A DNA stretch of 64,000 bases. Origin: Saururus chinensis. Its lineage: Eukaryota; Streptophyta; Magnoliopsida; Piperales; Saururaceae. This document shows, in pieces, positions 11,973 to 24,456 of this stretch. The first letter of the stretch is position 1, and each line of letters begins with the position of its first letter. The notes beneath the pieces are model-generated. The model was not told where the DNA came from. It searched no databases and was given only the letters and a program-made list of their open reading frames with translations. The stretch covers positions 17,667,014-17,731,013 of the forward strand of contig CP141144.1 of NCBI GenBank assembly GCA_035235625.1, written 5' to 3'. The translations under genes and the position numbers were made by a program.

Positions 11973-14037
11973 CGGCCTGTAATCTCCCTAATTTTTCTAC
12001 GATTTTATGTGATTTTCTTGCTATTTTTTTAATAATTTTTAGTCAAAAAATATGATACTTTGGTGTATTTGTATTTGCGTGTTATACCTCAATATTTATT
12101 CCCGTAGTTGGTTATGGGGCTTAGTCATAGACCACGGGCCTTGACGCATGCATTCGACATGAATTTTGGAGGTACAACGCTTAAGCAGGAGGTTAGCGCA
12201 TGAAGGGGACATAAAAGGAAAAAAAAGAAGTGAAAGATATAATAATGGAATGGGTCGTGGTTCCACATTCCAGAACATCCCAAACCTCTGGAATGTCCAG
12301 AAGTTCCCAGTAAGAAACCCTAGTGAGTTCCAGTTCCTCCACCATGCCTCCACCATCATCGGATTTTGTCGGTTCTTGTCGAGATCCACTTCGCCTTGCC
12401 AGCACGAGTCCGGTGGTATCGGCTAGGACCACCACCACCATATTCTTGCTCCTCCATGAGGTATCGGTCTTTTCCTCGGTTTTTCTCACATTCTAAATTT
12501 ATTTTTGGGCCACCGGTGGGCGATTTTGCCGTCATTTGTTGCTACCCTCCACTAGACTTATCTTAGTCCAACTACTAGGATCCTATAGGCACTGGCTAGG
12601 GGCACCACCATGCTCTCCTTCCTCCTCCACGAGTTGCTGATACTTCTCCTTAGTTTTTCCTTCTCATTGTGCCAAAACGAATTTGGCTGTCGGATGACTG
12701 TTTCGTCACCTCCACGGCCGTTTCTGATCGACCATCACGCCTCCATACCATGTCTGGCCGGATCGACCACTTATGCCCCGCCAGATTGACCACTTATGCC
12801 CCTTCCGCTCCTCTCCTCCACCTGGTTCCACCTTTGCCTCACTGTACCTCTATTTTTTGCTAGGTCAGACGCTTTGGGTGCGTTTCTGGTCATTGCCACT
12901 GCCAAGCTGCAGGCCATTTGGTCATCGTGGACTCTGCCCTAGCATGGTGACGGCGAGGGCCAGCCATACTTGGCCTGATTATGCCTCCGCCTAGAATAGG
13001 TCACTTGCCCCTTGTCCTATATCGTGTGAGATGCACAGCTGCCCGCACCAAATATGTTGGTTGTGGGTGGCGATCGGCAATGTCGCCACTTTGGTCAGCC
13101 ACCACCTCCTGGTCGCCCTTTTTGGCCCTTGGGCTGCCACCATCCAAACCTTACCCCTCAAGTGGCTTGCTTTGCCATGTGAACATGTAGCCACGCATGT
13201 GGTTTAGGGCTTCGGCACCATGTTTGCCCCGCCTAACCATCGATTGACTCGATCACCATTTGAGTTGACAACTAGAGCCCTCCTCCATCTCTCCTCCGTC
13301 CTTGAGTGTCGCCCAATGCTCTTCGCCCTTATGTGAGACCTTGTAGATGTGAAATTGACATTGTTGGGTGCACAACTGATTTTGACATCTTGCAGCCAAC
13401 CAAGTAATTCTTAGCCATCGACCAACCTTTAGTTAGTGCACCCTCCACTTCCGGTCACACCACCACTTCTTTTGGCACAACCTTTCTCTCGGCCGACCTA
13501 GTGTGCCACCATGGATCACAGATTTTACCACATTGATCTGTGTTACCCCATTTGGCTGTGATTGCTTTCGGTGTTTCCTAAACCCTCGGGACAGTAGCTA
13601 TCTTAGCTTTGAAATGCTTTTGGCATCCAACTCCACCTCCGACACCGCCACCATTGTGTACTCGTCATCAAACATCATGGATTACGAGGTAAGGGAGCTT
13701 TGAACTCATAATTTCATGACAACATGCTTTGAATAAGTAGCAACATGCTAGGATTGCATGATTCAATGCTTTGGATGCTAAATAACGATATGATTACATG
13801 ATGTGCATGTAAGCATGATTATATGGTATGTTGAAATGCATATGATATGAATGTATGTTGTATGTTTGATGTATGTGGAATATGTATGTGTTAGTGATGG
13901 TTAGCGAGTATGTTGGTAAGCTACGTATGTGGATTATGTGTGTGCTTGTGATGACAAGCGAGTACGTTGGTAAGCTACGTATGTGGATTACGTGTGTGCT
14001 AGTGATGGCTAGAAAGTATGCTGGTAAACTATGTATG

Positions 14038-14349
14038 TGTTGTGCACGTGCGGTGCATGTTCTCTATTTACCTTTTATTTCAATGCATCAGGCTATTTTC
14101 TTACGTATTTGCTTATGTAATGTGACAATTATTTGTATTGGACCAGCTAGTGGCCCACGGATTAGCCTGGCCCACTAGCTGGCACGTCTCCCTAAGAGAG
14201 AGGGTGTGGCTCCCTATATGGGTAGTGCCCTCCCTTGTGTTCTGGTTATGGAATAGAAACTAATATGATTTCCACCCCTTTCTTCTTCATTTTTCCCCTT
14301 TCATACGTGAGAGTTTGAGGTACCATTTGTGCCTACACCGGGCACAACA
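14038..14349 (+). repeat. 5' LTR of chromovirus 1
   Basis: It starts TGTTGTGCACGTGCGG and ends CCGGGCACAACA (TG...CA). It aligns without length change with the 3' LTR at 20311-20622. It contains 'tatggaatagaaacta' and a pyrimidine-rich stretch before the U5-like end. It is immediately preceded by TSD GTATG. Confidence 0.95.
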
Positions 14350-14350
14350 C

Positions 14351-14363
14351 TGGTATTGGAGCC
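14351..14363 (+). other. Primer-binding site, Met-tRNA type (degenerate)
   Basis: TGGTATTGGAGCC lies one base after the 5' LTR. The usual plant initiator-Met-tRNA PBS core is TGGTATCAGAGC, so three or so bases have changed. The equivalent site in chromovirus 2 (minus strand, below 53646) is further decayed. Confidence 0.75.
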
Positions 14364-14379
14364 TTCACGATCTCTGGCC

Positions 14380-15700
14380 ATGGCACGAGGCAAACAGCTT
14401 GCCACGGCCCCGGAAGTTCAAACTGAGAAGGAGGCCACATCCTTAGCGAATAGTTCAAAAATAGTTCCGGAGTCCCTCAACGAACCTACCATGGAGTAGA
14501 TCACGACTGAGATCAAGTCCTTGAGCATGACTGTGGCCAAGGTCGACTCTATGAGCCTGGCCATGGCTCAGCTTCAGCTAAAACGCACAACGCCCCTGTT
14601 GGTCAGGCCGCAGCCAGCCACCATGGAGAAGGGGGAGCCGTCCGAGGCCCTTGAATTATGCTGACCTGACCCTCAGGTGATGGCAGAAAAGGAGGCATGC
14701 TTTCCCCAAGGAACTATGAACTTTGGCATAGTCGATCAAGCTGTAGAAGGAGGCACCAAGCTTGGGAGATACGAGACACACCATTTGTTCGGGAAAATGC
14801 CACAATGATGCCGCCACCAAGGAACTTGTTTCAGGAGATGGAGGACGATTGGGAGGAGTACCTGTGGCCTTGCAAAGGACCACGAGGAGGTGCTGAGCCT
14901 TGTTTGGCCTACCTGCAATTCCCATGCTACAATGGGGATGGCGACCCCGTGGAGTGGCTGTATAAAGCTGAAAAGTTTTTCGCTTACCGGGAAACTCACT
15001 CTAAGACTGAACGGCTGCACATAGTAGCATTCTACCTAAACAGTGACGCTTCCATTTGGTTCCAGAGTTTTGAGAAGGAGGTGTGCTACCCCACTTGGGC
15101 CGCTTTCTCTGATGAACTGTGCATCCAGTTTGGCCCCAACGAGTTCCAGGACTTCAACAAGATGCTCTCCATGCTACACCAAACCACCACCGTCCGGGCC
15201 TATTACACAAAGTTCGTGAAGGTTGCCAACCGCCTCACTGATTGGCCGGTGGCAGCCTTGGTTGGGACATTCAAGAGAGGTTTCAAACCAGAGATATTTG
15301 AGGAGATGTGTCATTTTCCATACTCCACTATGCGGAACATCGTGCAGCATGCACGAATCGAGGAGGAGAAATTGGCTAGACAGTGGAGAGTGGGGCGGCT
15401 TGGGCCTTTCCCATGGGCTGCAGTCAGTGCTAGCCCCCTTCTCACCCCGGCCAGCAGTTTAGTGCCAAGCCGGCCTGGCCAACTAACCCCTTAGCCAGGC
15501 CAAATTGTCCGTCGACTCACACCGGCATAGATGGAGGAATGTTGGTCTAAGGGGCTCTGTTTCTGTTTTGATGAGAAGTTCATTCCAGGGCATCGTTGTG
15601 CCATCAAGGGCAACCTCCTCGTGGTGGAGATCGAAGAGGAGAAGAATGTGGAGGACAGGGCTAACTCTTCCCACTACGACAATGTGCTGCCCTAGATCTT
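14380..15700 (+). pseudogene. Chromovirus 1 gag (capsid-like plus degenerate zinc knuckle)
   Basis: The reading frame opens at ATG 14380 (MARGKQLA...) and is broken by TAG at 14497 and TGA at 14662, then a frame change. The best-preserved part (frame of 14697-15494) carries a retrotransposon gag domain recognisable by FPCYNGDGDPVEWLYKAEKFF and the W-x-x-F segments that follow. Downstream, around 15540-15600, a CFDEKFIPGHRC segment matches the degenerate CCHC knuckle of chromovirus gags. Gag would form the virus-like particle. It cannot make a full product as it stands. The matching region of chromovirus 2 is 52400-53600 on the minus strand. Confidence 0.85.
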
Positions 15701-15734
15701 CGTCCATGCTTTCTCGGGGACATTTACTCCTCGC

Positions 15735-18700
15735 ATGGTGAGGGTGCAAGGCCACCTCAAGAGGCAGCAAGTTGCCATCTTGATTGACAACGGCTCTACC
15801 GACAACTTCATCAACGATAAGGTGGCTCAGCGACTAGGCTGCTTTGTGTCAGATTCAAAGCCCTTCAATGTGTTGATTGACGATGGTAATCATCTAAGGA
15901 GGTTCGGCATATGTGCTCGGGCTGCCCTCTCCATCCAAGGCCACACCTTCATCACTGACCTCTTCTTGCTGCCCACGAAGGGGGAGGATGTGGTGTTAGG
16001 GGTTTAGTGGTTATAGGAGCTTAGGGATGTAGTATGGAACTTCAGAGATATTATGGATTTCAAAGTGCAGGGGCAGCGGGTTCGGATTCAAGGGTCTCAG
16101 CCAGGCACCCTTCTCTCAACCCAATCAGCGAGTTCCTTCTTCTGGTTCGTACCCCAAGGGTTTCTCCTACAACAATAGGCAACAGTTGAGGTACATCAAG
16201 ATGAGTTGCCTAAGGACCTTCTTGACTTCTTGGCGGATCATGGTGATGTGTTTGCTGAGCCAAACGGTCTCCCACTAGTGCCGCCTCATGACCACCACAT
16301 CCCCATCATTCCCAAGGAATCTCTGGCCAATGTCCGCCCTCACTGCTATCCTTACATCCAGAAGGTGGAGATAGAACACCTCGTCTCCGACATGCTACAG
16401 CTTGGTATCATCTGCCCTAGCACAAGTTCTTTCTCCTTCGCTGCGTTGTTGGTTCATAAGAAGGATGACACTTGGCGGTTTTGTGTCAACTACCGAGCCT
16501 TGAATGCTATCATTGTGAAAGACAAGTACCTCATCCTTGTGATTGAGGAGCTTCTGGACAAGTTGGCCGGTGTGACAGTCTTCAGTAAACTTGACCTTCA
16601 GTCGGGTTACCATCAGATTTGCGTGTAGCCAGCCGACATGCACAAGACTGCCTTCCGAACTCATGACGAACATTTTGAGTTCCTTGTCATGCCATTTGGG
16701 TTGACCAATGCACCCTCCACCTTTCAGAGCCTTATGAACGATCTCTTCAGGCCTTTCCTCCACCACTTCATCTTGGTTTTGTTCGATGATATCCTTGTTT
16801 ACAGCAAGTCTTGGGCAGAGCACTTAAAGCATTTCAAGTCTGTCTTCTCCGTTCTATGAGATAACTCATTATTTCTTAAGTGTTCGAAGTGTTCTTTTGG
16901 CAGCCCATAGGTTGATTATTTGGGACACATCATCTCGAGGAACAAGGTCGCCACTGACCCATCTAAGGTGGCCGCCATGCTCTCTTGGCCAACACCCACC
17001 TATGTACGTGCCCTGCGAGGTTTCTTGGGCCTCACTAGATACTATCGGAGGTTTATCAACTGCTATGGAGAGATTGATCGGCCCCTTACAGAGCTCCTAA
17101 AGAAGGGTGGATTCAATTGGATAGAGGTTTCCCAAGCTACCTTGGAGAAGCTGAAGCAATCTATGGCCTCCACCCCCGTTCTCATTCTTTCGGATTTCGG
17201 CTGCCCTTTTGTGATTGAAACGGATGCTTCAGAAGCAGGCCTAGGCGTGGTGCTGTTGCAGGACAAGTGCCCCATTGCCTACTACAGCAAGGCTTTGGCT
17301 GGCCGAACCCTATCTATGTCTATTTACAAGAAGGAGATGCTGGCTATCATCCTTGCCATTGACAAGTTGGGAACCTGATGCACTGAAATAATGTTTAATA
17401 AAATGTTTTCAAATTTCTATTTGCAATCCTATTTTGTGTTAATTCATTGATGATTTGGGCTATTTATGTTTTGAATAAGTTAGTTAGACCTTAATTGAGT
17501 TTACATGTCTAAACAGGCTTCAATAGGATCCAACTGGAATATGAAGTGAAGCCCAACTACCCAAAGCTATTTAAAAGTCAAGAATGGGCTCCTAATGGTC
17601 TAAACATGCATGGAATGGTCGAACACAACTTTGTGGACCCATTTGATTTGAGATTTGTATGAATGGAACTAAATTATGAAAGAAGTTGATTCGGACAGAT
17701 TGACACAGATTTAGTATTTTGATCATATCTTTTTATGTATAATTTGGATTGATACGATTCAGGTGGCAATGGAAAGAAGACTTCTGTGGCTACAAGTGTT
17801 ATTTCAAGAAGAAATTCCAAATTCCGAAGATATAGGGGTTGAATCAGGCAATCAATTAGGATGAAATCTGGAGATATGATTTGATTTTACCCTTTGAAGC
17901 AACCCTTTCTTTTCCTATAAATAGAGGGGTGGACGTGATAGATGGGACACTCTCTCCTCTTTAGAGCTCTCTTCTCCTATTTTCTTCTTTCATTTTGTAA
18001 TTTTGTTTTTAGTTTTATTGTAATGGCTTTCTAAGCTCTCAAGCTAAGGCTAGAGGTGATTTGTAACAATCTAATGAAGTTCTATTTATGTTTCATCAAT
18101 TGTTTCAAGTAAGTATGGTTTATTTGAAGTGATGTTTATTTAATATTATTCTTCTTCTTATTTCTTTGTGATTTGAATATATAAGATGCTTGAAGGCTCT
18201 TCTTTTTGATCTTTTGTGATTTGGATACATAGAAATCTTTAAGAGACAATAATTTTTATCCTTCATCTATCCAAAATATTTTCTATCTTTCATTTCAATT
18301 TTAATATTCATATCTTCCGGTTAGATAGAATTTTTATTCGATTCTAACTGAGATAACATGATACATGAAGAACATCATTAGATGTTATAATGATCCTTAA
18401 TGCCTTAGTGTTTTCTCTTCTTAATTTTTTAACTTGTTATTCCTTCAATACTCTTCTACTCTTTCTTTCTTAATTTTTTTCTTCCTCTCTTTCTTCGTAA
18501 TAGTTTTCTGTATCACACAAGGCTTTCCCTGTGGATCGACCTTGTTTACTATAGTTGACAAGTAAAAAAAAGAAATCTGAACTAGACTCATTCATAGTCT
18601 TGTTTCAGACGTAACAACAGAACCTACTTGCTTGGTCACCGCTTCCTGATCTGCACCGACCACCAGCCTCTAAAGTCCTTCCTTGAGCAGTGGGTGTCCA

Positions 18701-20280
18701 CTCCAACACAACAGGAATGGGTCAGTAAGTTGTTGGGATATGATTACAGGGTCATCTACAAAAAAGAGTCAGACAACACTATGGTCGATGCTCTTTCTCG
18801 CCGCTCTACCTCAGGTTCGTGCTAGGCTATTTCTATTCCATCTTGCCCCTTCATTGCTGAGTTGAAACAGGCATATAGTGAGGATCCTTCAACACAGACC
18901 TTAATTGCAGCTATCCATTCTGACCCAACTTCCCGTTCCTTCTTCATGTGGCGCGATAACCTTTTGTTTTGGAAGGACCACCTTTGGGTACCTGATATTG
19001 ACGACCTTCTCCGGCGCATCCTCTCCCACTTTTATGACACTCCATTGGCCGGTCACGAAGGGGCCTTCCGCACCTATAAGTGACTTAGCCAGAGCTTTAT
19101 GTAGTAGGGTATTCGATGGGCAATTCAGGAGTATGTTGCCGCTTGTGACATGTATCAGAGTGCTGAGGCTGCCACGACATCCCCTGTCGGATTACTTCAG
19201 CTCTTACCCATTCTTGACAAGGTTTGGGAGGATGTTTTGATGGACTTCGTGGAGGCTTTGCCCGTAGTGCAAGGCAAGTCGGTGATCCTTGTGGTGGTGG
19301 ATCGGTTGTCCAAGTATGCTCACTTTTGTGCTTTGGGGCACCCGTAACTGCCAAGACGGTTGCAGAGATCTATGTTCAGGAGGTGACCAAGCTCCACGAC
19401 ATGCCTCGCACTATTGTATATGACCATGACAGGATCTTCATATCTCAATTTTGGAGGGAGTTCTTCACTCTACAGGGCACCACTCTCCACATGAACATAG
19501 CTTATCACCCCTAGAAGGACGGCCAGATGGAGGTGGTGAACCATTGTTTGGAGCAGTATCTCTATTGTTTCACCATTTCTTAGCCTTGCCGATGGCTCCA
19601 ACTCCTTCCATGGGTAGAGTGGTTGTATAACACCGCCTTTCACACTCGTATGGGGTTCACTCCTATTGAGGTACTATATGGCCGCCCACCTCCGACTGTG
19701 TTATCTTATGTCCCTCACAGCTCCTCTATTGCCGAGGTGGATTATATGCTCCAAACATGTGATGAGGTTCTTCATCAGCTTAAGGTGAACCTAGCCTATG
19801 CTCAAAACTGGATGAAACAGATTTATGATGGCCATCACAATGATTGGGAGTTTGCTGTGGGTGACTTGGTTTATATCTCCGTCCTACCTTAGTGCCAGAC
19901 ATCCTTGTTTCAACCCGAGCATTCCAAGCTCGTGCCCCGTTTCCATGGTCTGTATGCAGTGGTGGAGCGCATTGGCCTGGTGGCTTATCTTCTTGCTTTA
20001 CTGTCTGGCTCATTGGTCCACCTCGTCTTCCATGTCTCCAGACTTTGCCATTGTGTGGATGGCACTTCCCTCGCCACTGATGCTCTACCTCCTCCTTTTA
20101 CAAGACCGGCCCCGCCTACAGATCATGTTCCATCCTCCATGCTTGATAAGCGTTGAGTCTGCTGTTTTGGCCGTATCGTTATAGAGGTGCTCATTTCTTG
20201 GCAAGGCCAACCCCTTGAGGATGCCACATGGATGTTTGAGGACGAGTTCATGACTCGCTATCCAGCCTTGTCGCCTTGAG
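15735..20280 (+). pseudogene. Chromovirus 1 pol: protease, RT, RNase H, integrase, chromodomain-like tail
   Basis: Domains in order: aspartic protease with an active-site-like IDNGSTDNF (15780-15810; the common form is D-S/T-G); reverse transcriptase at 16206-16860 with [22 protein letters not shown] and LFDDILVYS (the YxDD-type centre reads FDD); RNase H at 16920-17375 with ETDASEAGLG, interrupted by the solo LTR at 17376 and resuming at 18625 with LLGHRFLICTDHQPL; integrase zinc-binding and core at 18860-19510 with HFYDTPLAGHEG, VVDRLSKYAHF and DHDRIFISQFW; an integrase C-terminal block to about 19890; then VFHVSRL and a chromodomain-like WQGQPLEDATW segment near 20195-20235. Stops are seen at 16005, 16626, 16908, 19512 and 19890 among others. 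Several are TAG where the other copy keeps Gln. Non-functional. Confidence 0.9.
17371..18624. mobile_element. Solo LTR (1,244 bp) nested in chromovirus 1 RNase H
   Basis: The inserted block 17376-18619 begins TGATGCACTGAAATAATG and ends CAGACGTAACAACA, giving TG...CA termini. It is flanked by the perfect 5-bp duplication GAACC at 17371-17375 and 18620-18624. Deleting the block and one GAACC rejoins the RNase H reading frame exactly (DKLGT then YLLGHRF). A TATA-like 'cctataaatagaggg' occurs near 17918 and a pyrimidine-rich tract near 18420-18490. No coding sequence lies inside, so the clean size and TSD point to LTR-LTR recombination of a different retrotransposon family. Orientation was assumed from the TATA-like motif only. 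Confidence 0.85.
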
Positions 20281-20290
20281 GTCAAGGCAA

Positions 20291-20310
20291 ATAGCAGAAG
20301 AGTGGTGGAG
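20291..20310 (+). other. Polypurine tract of chromovirus 1
   Basis: The purine-rich stretch atagcagaagagtggtggag abuts the 3' LTR that starts at 20311. The corresponding tract of chromovirus 2 is the complement of ctccaccacgcttctac just above 49029. This is the usual position of the plus-strand primer. Confidence 0.8.
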
Positions 20311-20622
20311 TGTTGTGCATGTGCGGTGCACGTTCTCTATTTACCTTTTATTTCACTGCATTAGGCTATTTTCTTACGTATTTGCTTATGTAATATGACA
20401 GTTATTTGCATTGGACCAGCTAGTAGCCCACAGATTAGTTGGGCCCACTAGCTGGCATGTCTCCCTTGGAGAGAGGGCGTGACTCCCTATATGAGTTGTC
20501 CCCTCCCTTGTGTTTTGGTTATGGAATAGAAACTAATTTGATTTCCTCCCCTTTCTTCTTCCTTTCTCCCCTTTCATATGTGAGAGTTCGAGGTACCATT
20601 TGTGCCTACACCGGGCATAACA
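20311..20622 (+). repeat. 3' LTR of chromovirus 1
   Basis: It starts TGTTGTGCATGTGCGG and ends CCGGGCATAACA. It is 312 bp, identical in length to the 5' LTR and about 91 percent identical by hand count. It is followed by TSD GTATG. Confidence 0.95.
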
Positions 20623-22675
20623 GTATGGAAGTATGTGTATGTTATACATATGTGTGATAGACATAAGTATGTATGATGGCTATACACTTGTGCGTTGGAT
20701 ATGTGTATGTGTGTGGGGGGGGAGAATAATGGGCGATGGACGGTAAGAGGTGACAAAGGGTTTGGTATGGACTTGAACGTAGATGTTTAAACATATGAGG
20801 GAAAAAAGGAGGATGCAAGTTTGACGGGCAAGAATTAGATTAGTTTGGATTAGTGCGTATGTTGGGGGATTATCAAACAGTAAGAGTATTGCATAATTGT
20901 ACAAGCATAATGTACAGATTATAAAGTGAAATGTAAGCATCATAAGTGAGGTATAAGAGGGTTATTACTGGGGTTGGCTCTGAGGAGCCCAGTTTGATGA
21001 CTTCCGAGTTAGATATGTTGGCCATAAGGTGGATGGCGGAGATTGTATAAATATGTAAGATTTTGGTGTACAGTGAGTTATGTTATAAGTTGGTTGGGGT
21101 AAGTGAAGTCTGCTACTTTAACGAACTGGGGTTTCAGATTGGGCTAAGCTTCGGTTTGCTCAGTGGAGCACTGTATATTTGAGAGTTTTATGGCATAATT
21201 GTACCGCATAACTTAATTAAAATTTGAATTATAAGCAAAGCTAATTTGAAAGCCTTGTGGGTTTGAGACTTGAGGGTTCGACAAATTAAGTTCTGTGTTT
21301 GAGCTAGTAGATATTGAGTAGTTGAGCATTTCTCATGTCTTGCCATGTGTTTATCCCACAAGATGTTGTCTATGTGTTATATTTGAACCCAGGCGTCTAA
21401 TGCTTTATTGAGAGTGATGTATGTTTTTGATTTGGTCTGTGTTGTACTATGCCAAAACATTTGATGCTTTATTGAGAGTGTTGTATGATTCTACCCAAGA
21501 GTGACACCATATAATTTCTGCCAAAGAGTGGTGTTGTATGATTCTACCCAAGAGTGGCATTGTATAATTTCTGCCTTAGAGTGGCACTGGTACTATAAGA
21601 CCCCAAAAGTGTGGGCAATTGTATGACCCCTAATGTTTGGGCGTTTATATTTGTGCGCTCAGGTAAGTAGTATCATGGAACTGCTCTTACTTGTTTGATC
21701 ATGTGCCCCATGAGCATTGGTGTGTCTTGCCTTCGAAAAAGTCCATGGCATCTAGTCACTCCCTGGAGGTTAAGGTGATGTCCCAGTAATATTCCTTTTT
21801 TTTTTTCGACGCTAGAGCTTATTGATTGTAATGAGCTTCAGTGGTCGATAGTATATGTAAATATATGTTTATGAGTATGTGTAAGTTTTTGAGTAAGATT
21901 GTATGAGTAAGGTCGTACGAGTAAGGTCGTAAGAGTAAGACTATACGAGTAAGGTCATATGAGTAAGATTGTACGAGTATGTGTAAGATTGATTTGATGG
22001 TATGTGTTTGACATGATTGTATGAGTATGTGCATGATAATTATATGTCTGTTTACTTCATGTTTGAGTTGCATAAATGCATCTATGCATGAACTTACTAA
22101 GTTCACTGTTTGGAACTTCCCTATTGGGTATTTTCCTATTGAGTATGAAAATACTCATTTACCCTATTTTTTAACCCTGATGGTCAGGAGGCTTTTACAT
22201 GTTTGTTAGAGAGCTCCTAGAGATGGATGCTTGTTTCCTTGGTGGATTAATTCCCTTTGAATCAGGTATATCCTCGATTTACTGCGAGTATTATTTTGTA
22301 TCATGATATGATGTATTGGGTGTGATGAGAATTAAAATATTTATGCTTTATGGACTTGTAATTTAGATTAGATTGTGGATTGTTATAGGACTTGCACTCA
22401 GGGATGTCTGGGAGAGATTTGTATTTAAAGTCTATGACCATAGCAATTTATTTCGTACATTTATTTTGGAGAAATGTCTGAGGATATTTGGATTGCCTGT
22501 ATGAAGTTTGAACAAATGAGCAAAATTTTGTATGGGAAAAGTTGATGTGTGATGTTTTAAATTATTTGCTTTCACAGGTTTTGTATTCGTCATTTTTCCC
22601 GATTTCCAACTGTTATGTTACAAAACTTTTCTATGAATTTTTAAGAAAATATGATGAAAAATCTCAGGCGTTACA

Positions 22676-23020
22676 TGGCTCTTTATACTGTGTTCTAAGC
22701 GATGCCAACACGCTATTTTCTTAATTCATTTTGTTCAAAAACCCATATATTTCTATCCTGAACTCATATTCGCACATTCTTGATACCATTGGTCTCATAT
22801 CGATGAGCCCGATGATACAAGACCACCCACGTTAGTTATCTCACACTTTTTAAGTGGGATCCACCCATATGACACACTTCTCGAGGTCATAACTTACTAT
22901 CCCAATGTTCGATTTACATGTTTTTGGGCTTACTATGCTCGTCACTTATAGCTCTATCAACACCATAAACTTTTACCATATATGTTTTCTAAAAATTAGT
23001 TTAAAAACTAAATTTGTTGC
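22676..23020. repeat. Decayed LTR-like fragment
   Basis: The stretch 'cttgataccattggtctcatatcgatgagcccgatgatacaagaccaccca' near 22780-22830 resembles the complement-strand LTR sequence at 37500-37555 (ttggtaccgatggactcgtattgacgagccc...). It is probably a remnant of the LTR family that also supplied the Tekay-type pol at 37.8-39.2 kb. Boundaries are not visible. Confidence 0.4.
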
Positions 23021-24456
23021 AATCATTTAGAGAACACACACACAAATTTAAATAAGGTGGTTGAAGAGCTTATTGTTGTTGATCACTAGAACACCTAAGG
23101 AGTAGGATGCTCAAAGGGGTTGAGAAGGACAAGAAGTTGAAGTGAAGAAGAGCCAATTGGGGACAAGTATACTCAGTGGTTGAGTCTTGTACGATAACAT
23201 TTTTAAAGTTTGTAGTGCATCATTTGACTAGAGGTCACTTGTTTTTTCATCTGATTTAATTTTTCAATGTTAATAATCCATGTGTCACCTTGGTTATGTG
23301 TTTCCTTACTTAATCTGGTTTAAAACTATTCACAGGGTCTTATACCATTGTGTACTTCTGGTATTAATTTTATTTAAAGTTTCCCTTTAGGGATCACAAA
23401 GAAAATAGTTATGTTTAATAATTCAGATAGGTTGTCAGAATGTAGCATTACAAACTATTAGAATTATTCTCTTCATGTTGAAATCACAAGTTTGCCGCTA
23501 GGTGCCCCATGTGGAGGGAAAGGCCCTGAATGAGTGGGGTGTTTGAGGAGAGGGGTTTGCATTGGATGAGAGCGTTTCCACCCTGGTTAAAGTTATATGC
23601 GTTAAAAGTCCTTGGATCATCATCGGATGGCTCATTTTATACTACAATGTCAAAAGGAGTTTTTAGATACACCGCACTTTACTTTTTTCCTATTGGTAAT
23701 TGCCCATAAATTTATTTTTCTTCAAACTACCCTTTTCCTAGTTAGTTGGTTGGAGTTTTTCTTGAGGGGAGATTCCTAGGGGCATTGAACCTAGAACAAA
23801 AGGACAAGGTGGGTGACATATTTTGATTTGTGGGGTAGTTCTTTGATCATGGTGAATGGTAATTTCTAATGAGTGATTATGATCCATGGATCAAATTTGT
23901 TCCAAATAGCATGAGGTTGCAAAGGTCAAGAGTGAGGCCATATAGTCTAGTGAGGAGAACATTATGAATGGATTTTTAGTGGCATCATAAAATCATTAAA
24001 ACCCAAACAAAAATGGACTAATTAATATAGGGATCAATATTGTATGATTGGTGGTTTAGGAGTTGAAGATTCTTAACGTAAAGTATTTTTCACCCAGTTT
24101 TGATCAAATTGTCTAAATTTGAAAGTTACATGGACTTGATATTTTTGATTACTACTATTGCGGGTGCATTGTGCAGCTGAAAACCAAGATAAACAAAGAT
24201 CTAGGGGTCATAGATGTGAAGCTTATGAAGGATTCCCCCCTATGATGTAGACAATTGCATATCCATGACACTCCCATTCATTCACCTTTTCCACAACATC
24301 ACACACTAATCATTTATTTGGCATAGAAAATTATTTTTTACTAAAATATTGTAGTACATTATAAGGCTCTAAATGTAAATCCAATGGCACGAAATTCATG
24401 GAATGATGAGTTCTATAGTTCAAGATATTTCAAACCCAATTTGGTTGTTGGAAAAT
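23021..24456. other. Intergenic, no feature recognised
   Basis: AT-rich DNA between the LTR-like fragment and the Tourist-like MITE. No known protein similarity, no inverted termini and no tandem repeat stood out. Confidence 0.45.

Larger units (their letters stand above)
14033..20627 (+). mobile_element. Reina-like chromovirus (Ty3/gypsy), complete but decayed, with TSD
   Basis: This is a full-length LTR retrotransposon with two 312-bp LTRs (14038-14349 and 20311-20622) and a perfect 5-bp target duplication GTATG at 14033-14037 and 20623-20627. The order is gag, protease, reverse transcriptase, RNase H, integrase, then a chromodomain-like tail, which is the Ty3/gypsy order. Without the nested solo LTR it is about 5.34 kb. 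Short LTRs, compact size and the C-terminal chromo-like block fit the Reina lineage of chromoviruses (inference). Hand comparison of the two LTRs gives about 28 differences in 312 positions, mostly transitions, so the insertion is old. Multiple in-frame stops and frame changes make it non-functional. It sits inside giant LTR copy C. Confidence 0.93.
11978..22675 (-). mobile_element. Giant solo LTR, copy C, split by a nested chromovirus
   Basis: Read on the minus strand the LTR starts at 22675 with TGTAACGCCTGAGATTTTTC and ends at 11978 with GGAGATTACA. Its reverse complement aligns by eye with copy A over essentially its whole length: the block catggattacgaggtaag at 13674 mirrors 9600-9660, and the 21480-22000 tandem motifs mirror 7900-8420. 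Removing the chromovirus and one TSD copy (6,590 bp) leaves about 4.1 kb, the same size as copy A. The flanks are CGGCC (11973-11977) and TGGCT (22676-22680), a 5-bp duplication only if two C/T changes are accepted. No gag or pol belonging to this LTR is adjacent. Confidence 0.72.

Noticed and set aside
7201..22675. Interpretation as one giant TIR (Mutator-like) transposon with arms A and C
   Set aside because: Each arm has its own TG...CA-like termini and candidate 5-bp TSD, and a single copy (B) exists without an inverted partner. Solo LTRs explain this better.
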